Below, in pieces: positions 60,586-64,000 of a stretch of DNA of 64,000 bases (positions within the stretch are counted from its first letter, which is position 1; every line of letters starts with the position of its first letter). A program made the translations under genes and the position numbers. Below the pieces are notes generated by a model. The model ran no database searches. It saw only the letters and a list, made by a program, of their open reading frames with translations, and was not told where the DNA came from. The stretch is from Palsa-504 sp963790065 (GTDB lineage Bacteria; Actinomycetota; Actinomycetes; Streptosporangiales; Streptosporangiaceae). The stretch lies in contig CAWBNK010000016.1 in NCBI GenBank assembly GCA_963790065.1, positions 62,001 to 126,000 on the forward strand. The letters are read 5' to 3'.

Positions 60586-61432
60586 GTCCGGCCACCTCCC
60601 TCGTGGCTGCCTCCATCACAGTCGGCCCCGTCGCGGCCAGGTTGTCGTGCAGGAGCCTGCCGCCGTCCCACACCACGCCGACCTGCCGGTAGTAGCCGCC
60701 GATGATCTCCTCGGGGATCAGTCGGTCGAGTTCCTCGGTCGGCGCCGGGAACAGCTCGAACCTGTCCACCCGGGCGCGGAAGGCGGGGCCGCCCTCGGCG
60801 CTGGCCGACCCGGTGGCGATGATCTCGTCCAGCCGGAAGCTGGACGGGTCGTCGATAGAACGGACGAAGCGGTTGTGCGCCATGGGATGGGCGTTGACGA
60901 AGCCGTTGGCCGGCGCTTCCTCGAGCAGCGTGATCCGCGCCTCGGCCAGGCGCCGGTCGGCCGCCGCCAGCGACGCGCCGAACTGGCCGCCCGGGGCGAC
61001 CCGTGGCGCCGGGCCGTACGGGTGCGGGCGGGTCATGTGGATGGAGCCGAGCTTCTTTGGGTACCCCTGGTGCAGGCCGCGGGCGATGGCGAAATCGGAG
61101 TCGACCCAGATGTACACGCAGCGGCTGAACGTCTGGCCGCGGTAGGAGCAGCGGACCACGACGAAGGCCTCCTTGTACTGCCCGAGCACCGGGTCAAGCA
61201 GCTGGGCCTTGTCCGCCGCGCAGGACTGCCAGTCGGCCCAGATGAAGGCCACCGCGCCCGGGTCTTCCGCAGCCAGCTCGAGCGGGCTGGGAAGAAGCTC
61301 GCGGACCCGGTCCGGGTGCACCCGGTACTCGATGGTGAGCAGGTCACCCGAATAGTGCCAGGGCGGATCGGGCAGCAGGGCCGCCGCGCCCGTCGCGCTC
61401 CGCGGGCCGAAGAATCCATGTTGCTCTGGCAC
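60578..61432 (-). CDS. Acetoacetate decarboxylase (ADC) family protein
   Basis: This is a 284-residue ADC-fold protein. GTG 61432 has GGAGG 4 bases before it. The Schiff-base Lys motif GLHQGYPKKLGSI is present, along with WADWQSCAADKAQL and YKEAFVVVRCSYRGQ, so a Lys-dependent decarboxylase or related reaction is possible. ADC-like proteins are not part of the classic homoprotocatechuate pathway, so this member may act on an unusual intermediate. It is the first gene of the operon ADC-hpaE-hpaD-FAH, behind a strong promoter with the operator. Confidence 0.85.
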   Translation of the reverse strand: MPEQHGFFGPRSATGAAALLPDPPWHYSGDLLTIEYRVHPDRVRELLPSPLELAAEDPGAVAFIWADWQSCAADKAQLLDPVLGQYKEAFVVVRCSYRGQTFSRCVYIWVDSDFAIARGLHQGYPKKLGSIHMTRPHPYGPAPRVAPGGQFGASLAAADRRLAEARITLLEEAPANGFVNAHPMAHNRFVRSIDDPSSFRLDEIIATGSASAEGGPAFRARVDRFELFPAPTEELDRLIPEEIIGGYYRQVGVVWDGGRLLHDNLAATGPTVMEAATREVAGHA

Positions 61433-61447
61433 TGCGCCTCCAAATCG

Positions 61448-61459
61448 TTTGGATCCAAA
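61448..61459. promoter_or_regulatory. Operator site A (TTTGGATCCAAA), VanR-like
   Basis: TTTGGATCCAAA is a perfect 12-bp palindrome just downstream of the -10 box of the ADC-hpa promoter, covering the expected start of transcription. It differs at only the two end bases from the published VanR operator ATTGGATCCAAT of Caulobacter. A CAAA-TCG-TTTG repeat overlaps its edge. Confidence 0.7.
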
Positions 61460-61462
61460 TGT

Positions 61463-61491
61463 ATTGTATGAACCCCGCCCGTGACCGTCAA
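61463..61491 (-). promoter_or_regulatory. Promoter of the ADC-hpaE-hpaD-FAH operon
   Basis: Read on the minus strand, TTGACG and TACAAT are separated by exactly 17 bases, close to the housekeeping consensus, about 30 bases before the GTG start of the ADC gene. This is the strongest promoter match in the window. Confidence 0.7.
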
Positions 61492-61555
61492 GGCGCCCCA
61501 GTTCCGCGCCGCCCAGCCCCGGCAGGCAGCCCGCCGGTGCGGGCCGCGCCGGTGG

Positions 61556-62110
61556 TCAGCAGCCCCAGGCAGCCGCGTCTGTCGGCAGTGACCAGGCCAG
61601 CATTACCACGTGCGGGAGGAACCGCACCTCGTTGCAGACGGGGGGTTCCCCGGCGAGTCGTACCTGCCAACTGCCGGTTCCCTGCCTGGTGAACAGCCCG
61701 ATGGAGGCACCGTCCTGGAAGCCGACCAAGACCTTGGCCGGTGCCGTCGGGGACGGCAAGAAGTTGGCCTCGGCCCAGTAGGCGTGCGTGGCGGGCTCGT
61801 AGGCGTAGTGGAGGCTGCCGGCGCTGATACCGACGATGTCGGCGGGGGAGATCCCCCGGTACTTCGCGTAAGCCGTGGTCAGCTCGTTGCGCACGTCCTG
61901 GCCCACGGCGAGATTGCGGATGCCGTCCTTCGTTGCTGGGGTGGAACTGGTAGCCGGGACCGGCGTGGCCGAGGCGCTGGCCGCCGGGGTAGCTGACCGG
62001 CTGTGGCCCGGCGGGGCTGGGCTGGATGCCGGGCTCGCACTGCATCCGGCCAGCGTGACTACGGCCAGCAGGCCGAGCCAGCCCACTATCCGCCTGCTAA
62101 CCATGGTCAT
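61556..62110 (-). CDS. Hypothetical lipoprotein
   Basis: This 184-residue protein has a signal sequence and lipobox (VSRRIVGWLGLLAVVTLAGC), then a Ser/Ala/Pro/Thr-rich linker. A small domain follows (VRNELTTAYAKYRGISPADI, then YEPATHAYWAEANFLP and VGFQDGASIGLFTRQGTGSW) ending in AAAWGC. It should be anchored outside the membrane. I do not recognise the domain. ATG 62110 has a GAAGG upstream; ATG 62104 is an alternative. Confidence 0.75.
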   Translation of the reverse strand: MTMVSRRIVGWLGLLAVVTLAGCSASPASSPAPPGHSRSATPAASASATPVPATSSTPATKDGIRNLAVGQDVRNELTTAYAKYRGISPADIVGISAGSLHYAYEPATHAYWAEANFLPSPTAPAKVLVGFQDGASIGLFTRQGTGSWQVRLAGEPPVCNEVRFLPHVVMLAWSLPTDAAAWGC

Positions 62111-62311
62111 CTGCGCCCTGCCTTCAAATCCCCAGCTGACTTGTAGACGCCGTGCACCACCCCTGGGTTGCACAACTAAGACCAAGAGCCCGTCGCCGGA
62201 GTCGTCCCTAGGCAGTCGCTCCACCTACTGGCCTGGCGGCCGGGCCCGTGGGCGCCGCGTGCGCCTGGCTGGCGCGCCTCGCCGCGTAAGCTGCCGCACC
62301 CGTAACGGCCG

Positions 62312-64000
62312 TCACAGCCGGTGTATGAAGCCGGCCGTCCGGGCCAGCAGGCGGCCGGGCAGGGATTCCAGCGCTAGCTTCATGGCCTCCAGGCCCGGCT
62401 TCGCGACTGCCGGAATGACGCCGGACTCCTCCACCGCCACAATGGCGACCAGGGCCGTATGCTTGAAAGTGCTTGCGAATAGCGGCGAGTCCTTTTCCCC
62501 GGCGAGTGTCTCGGCCGATACCTGGCACGCGTTCAGCCTGGCCTTGACGTCGTCCGAAGGGTTGTCCATCGCGGTCAGGAACGCACGAGCCGCGGAATTG
62601 ACCGACGCCTTGGCCTTTTCGTCCACGAGGATCTGCTCGGCGACGCAGGGCAATTCTTCGGCCAGGATGAGGCGCTGGATGCCGGCGGCCACCCACTTGG
62701 CCGTCTCAGGCAGCGAGGTCGGCGGCGGCTGGTCCTCGCGCCACACAGCGTCGAGCTCCGTCTGCACGGCCGCCGGGACCTGCGCATCAGCAGGCTGGCC
62801 GGAACCGCCGTCCGGCGTCGCCCCGGCGATCACGCTCAGCTGGCTGATCAGCCGCTGGCCGTAGGTCGCCGGTTCGTCGTCCAGTTGCTGCAGGGTCCGC
62901 AGGCGGTGCGGGTCGAGCAGGGCGTGCACGAGCCAGCCTGCTCCGTCCAGCCGCCCCCACATCCAGTCATTGGCCCGCCACGAGTACTTGTAGAAGGCGC
63001 CGAAATGATGCAGCTGAAGACCGGTGAGCTTCTGGGTGGCCTGGTTCCTGGGGTCCAGGTCGGTGCCTGTGTCCGCGCTGACCTGGATGAGCTCCAGCGG
63101 CTGGTCGGCCAGTCCCGTATCGGGCAGCAGCACGGTATGGGCAATATGCAGCTGAGCCATCCGGCTGGCGATCACGTCCGGATCCTGGCCCAGGTACTCC
63201 AGCATCGGATCGTCCGCCGGCAGCAGCTCGGCCAGCAGCGGCATTGCTTCCGCTACAGCCGAGGTCAGCTGGCGCCACCCGCCGGCCAGCTCGGCGGGGC
63301 TCTGCTGAACCGCGGACCACCCGTCGGCCAGCGAGGCGCTCAGCGGCCGGCCGGGCAAGGCGCCGCGCACGATCCCGGTCAGGTCCAGTGATGCCGGCGG
63401 CGGCACACGCAGCGCGGCATGTATGGCGCCGCGGGCCCGGGCCAGGCCCTGTCGCTGATCCAGGTCCGGCACGGCCAGGTAGGCACGGTTGATGAGGGCC
63501 AGGGCCATGGTCTTGGCCGCGTCATACCCGCGCCGGCCCAGCTGGCCGAGAGCGCCGAAATCACCCGGCGCCGGTATCTCGGGCGGTAGCTTCGCGAGCA
63601 GGTCCGCCGCTACTCTCGCCCGCAGGCGGCTGGTCCGTTCCCCTGCTGTGCTGTTCGGAGCGTCGTCGTCGAGCGGTATCGCGGACAAGTCAAGCCGCAG
63701 CGCCTCCTCGACCAGCAGCCCGGCCTGGCCGTCGGACACGCGGCGGCGATACTGCTCGTACATGGCCGGGGTGGCCAGGCGGCCGGTCACCCGGTCAGCG
63801 ATCGCGGCCAGCTGCCGGTAGGTGTCGATCCGCACCCGGACCGACTCGTTGTGCGCCCGGATCCCGGCCAGGTCAGCCGAAATCGCCTGGGATGTCATGG
63901 CCGACAGGTCCCTGAGCAGGGCGGCGCCGAGCAGCGGCATGGTGACGTCGGTGGGGATGACGGTGGGGGCCGCGGTCGGCACCACGTACAGCAGGATCCG
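62312..64000 (-). CDS. Patatin-related protein, C-terminal DUF3376 part (cut by window end)
   Basis: The frame remains open to the last base of the window (RILLYVVPTA is read before the first GTG), so the N-terminal part lies outside. The visible 562 residues are the DUF3376-type C-terminal region of TIGR03607 patatin-related proteins, recognised by HHFGAFYKYSWRANDWMWGR followed by LDGAGWLVHALLDP, with long helices elsewhere. In that family a patatin phospholipase domain is N-terminal. Lipid acyl-hydrolase activity is likely for the full protein, but the catalytic part is not visible here. Confidence 0.8.
   Translation of the reverse strand, partial: RILLYVVPTAAPTVIPTDVTMPLLGAALLRDLSAMTSQAISADLAGIRAHNESVRVRIDTYRQLAAIADRVTGRLATPAMYEQYRRRVSDGQAGLLVEEALRLDLSAIPLDDDAPNSTAGERTSRLRARVAADLLAKLPPEIPAPGDFGALGQLGRRGYDAAKTMALALINRAYLAVPDLDQRQGLARARGAIHAALRVPPPASLDLTGIVRGALPGRPLSASLADGWSAVQQSPAELAGGWRQLTSAVAEAMPLLAELLPADDPMLEYLGQDPDVIASRMAQLHIAHTVLLPDTGLADQPLELIQVSADTGTDLDPRNQATQKLTGLQLHHFGAFYKYSWRANDWMWGRLDGAGWLVHALLDPHRLRTLQQLDDEPATYGQRLISQLSVIAGATPDGGSGQPADAQVPAAVQTELDAVWREDQPPPTSLPETAKWVAAGIQRLILAEELPCVAEQILVDEKAKASVNSAARAFLTAMDNPSDDVKARLNACQVSAETLAGEKDSPLFASTFKHTALVAIVAVEESGVIPAVAKPGLEAMKLALESLPGRLLARTAGFIHRL

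Noticed and set aside
61556..62110. Lipoprotein as part of the Hpa operon
   Set aside because: It is upstream of the ADC promoter on the same strand and separated by that strong promoter, so it is treated as an independent gene.
1..64000. CRISPR arrays, tRNA or rRNA genes, transposases, integrases or attachment sites
   Set aside because: No regularly spaced repeats with unique spacers, cloverleaf-like segment, rRNA-like sequence or DDE/tyrosine/serine recombinase was seen in the non-coding gaps or reading frames.

Overview
The window is very GC-rich, with GTG/TTG starts, strong GGAGG ribosome sites and translational coupling. It carries LAL-type LuxR regulators, an F420-type luciferase-like oxidoreductase, Methyltransf_19, DUF4232 and MmyB-like proteins, DesK/DesR-like two-component genes and tricorn-type proteases. 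All of this points to a filamentous or soil actinomycete; I cannot name the genus. No rRNA, tRNA, CRISPR, transposase or phage gene was seen, and no gene-free stretch exceeds 300 bases.

Layout. (1) 1-1.5 kb: tail of a LuxR regulator, a small dimeric-barrel protein and an aldo/keto reductase remnant. (2) 1.6-12.6 kb: a seven-gene minus-strand operon. A LAL regulator comes first, followed by a 72-aa protein, an 871-aa protein with a cationic helical segment and a His/Pro/Ala-rich tail, an HExxH protein, two unknowns, and a hemopexin propeller fused to a beta-lactamase-like domain. I do not recognise this operon as a described system. (3) 12.7-22.7 kb: a hydrolase, then two paralogous zinc-ribbon/class III cyclase/AAA/TPR proteins flanking a cyclic-nucleotide-binding protein, a broken third cyclase and an MBL-fold hydrolase, which looks like a signalling module. 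(4) 22.7-29.4 kb: MmyB-like regulator, methyltransferase, two lipoproteins, DUF885 peptidase and gamma-glutamyltransferase. (5) 29.5-37.7 kb: PadR plus an ABC exporter with a frameshifted permease, a frameshifted MarR/GbsR-like gene with operator-like repeats, a drug-type ABC exporter, and a histidine kinase with its response regulator. (6) 37.7-44.9 kb: two tandem tricorn-like proteases (the second frameshifted) coupled to lspA.

(7) 45-61.5 kb appears to be a catabolic locus for an amine or aromatic compound. It has an APC permease with an LLM oxidoreductase, a PuuD-like hydrolase, a glutamine-synthetase-like ligase, a class I amidotransferase with a MarR regulator, a self-contained P450-reductase-ferredoxin fusion, and a Rieske-like protein with altered metal ligands. 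Opposed to these is an operon of ADC-family decarboxylase, HpaE-type dehydrogenase, HpaD-type extradiol dioxygenase and FAH-family protein. The layout resembles aniline degradation (GS-like TdnQ/AtdA1 plus amidotransferase-like TdnT/AtdA2, oxygenase, then meta cleavage), with a P450 in place of the dioxygenase. Three separate promoters in this region (permease, ligase-P450-Rieske, ADC-Hpa) carry versions of one palindrome, TTTGGATCCAAA, in their core promoter elements. That argues they form one regulon under a repressor with VanR-like DNA specificity; no GntR-type gene lies in the window.

(8) 61.5-64 kb: a lipoprotein and the C-terminal part of a patatin-related DUF3376 protein cut by the window end.

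Several genes are broken by single-base shifts or deletions (aldo/keto reductase, cyclase remnant, FtsX-like permease, MarR/GbsR-like gene, second tricorn, NB-ARC fragment). Some may be true pseudogenes; the single-base cases in GC-rich sequence could be sequencing errors.
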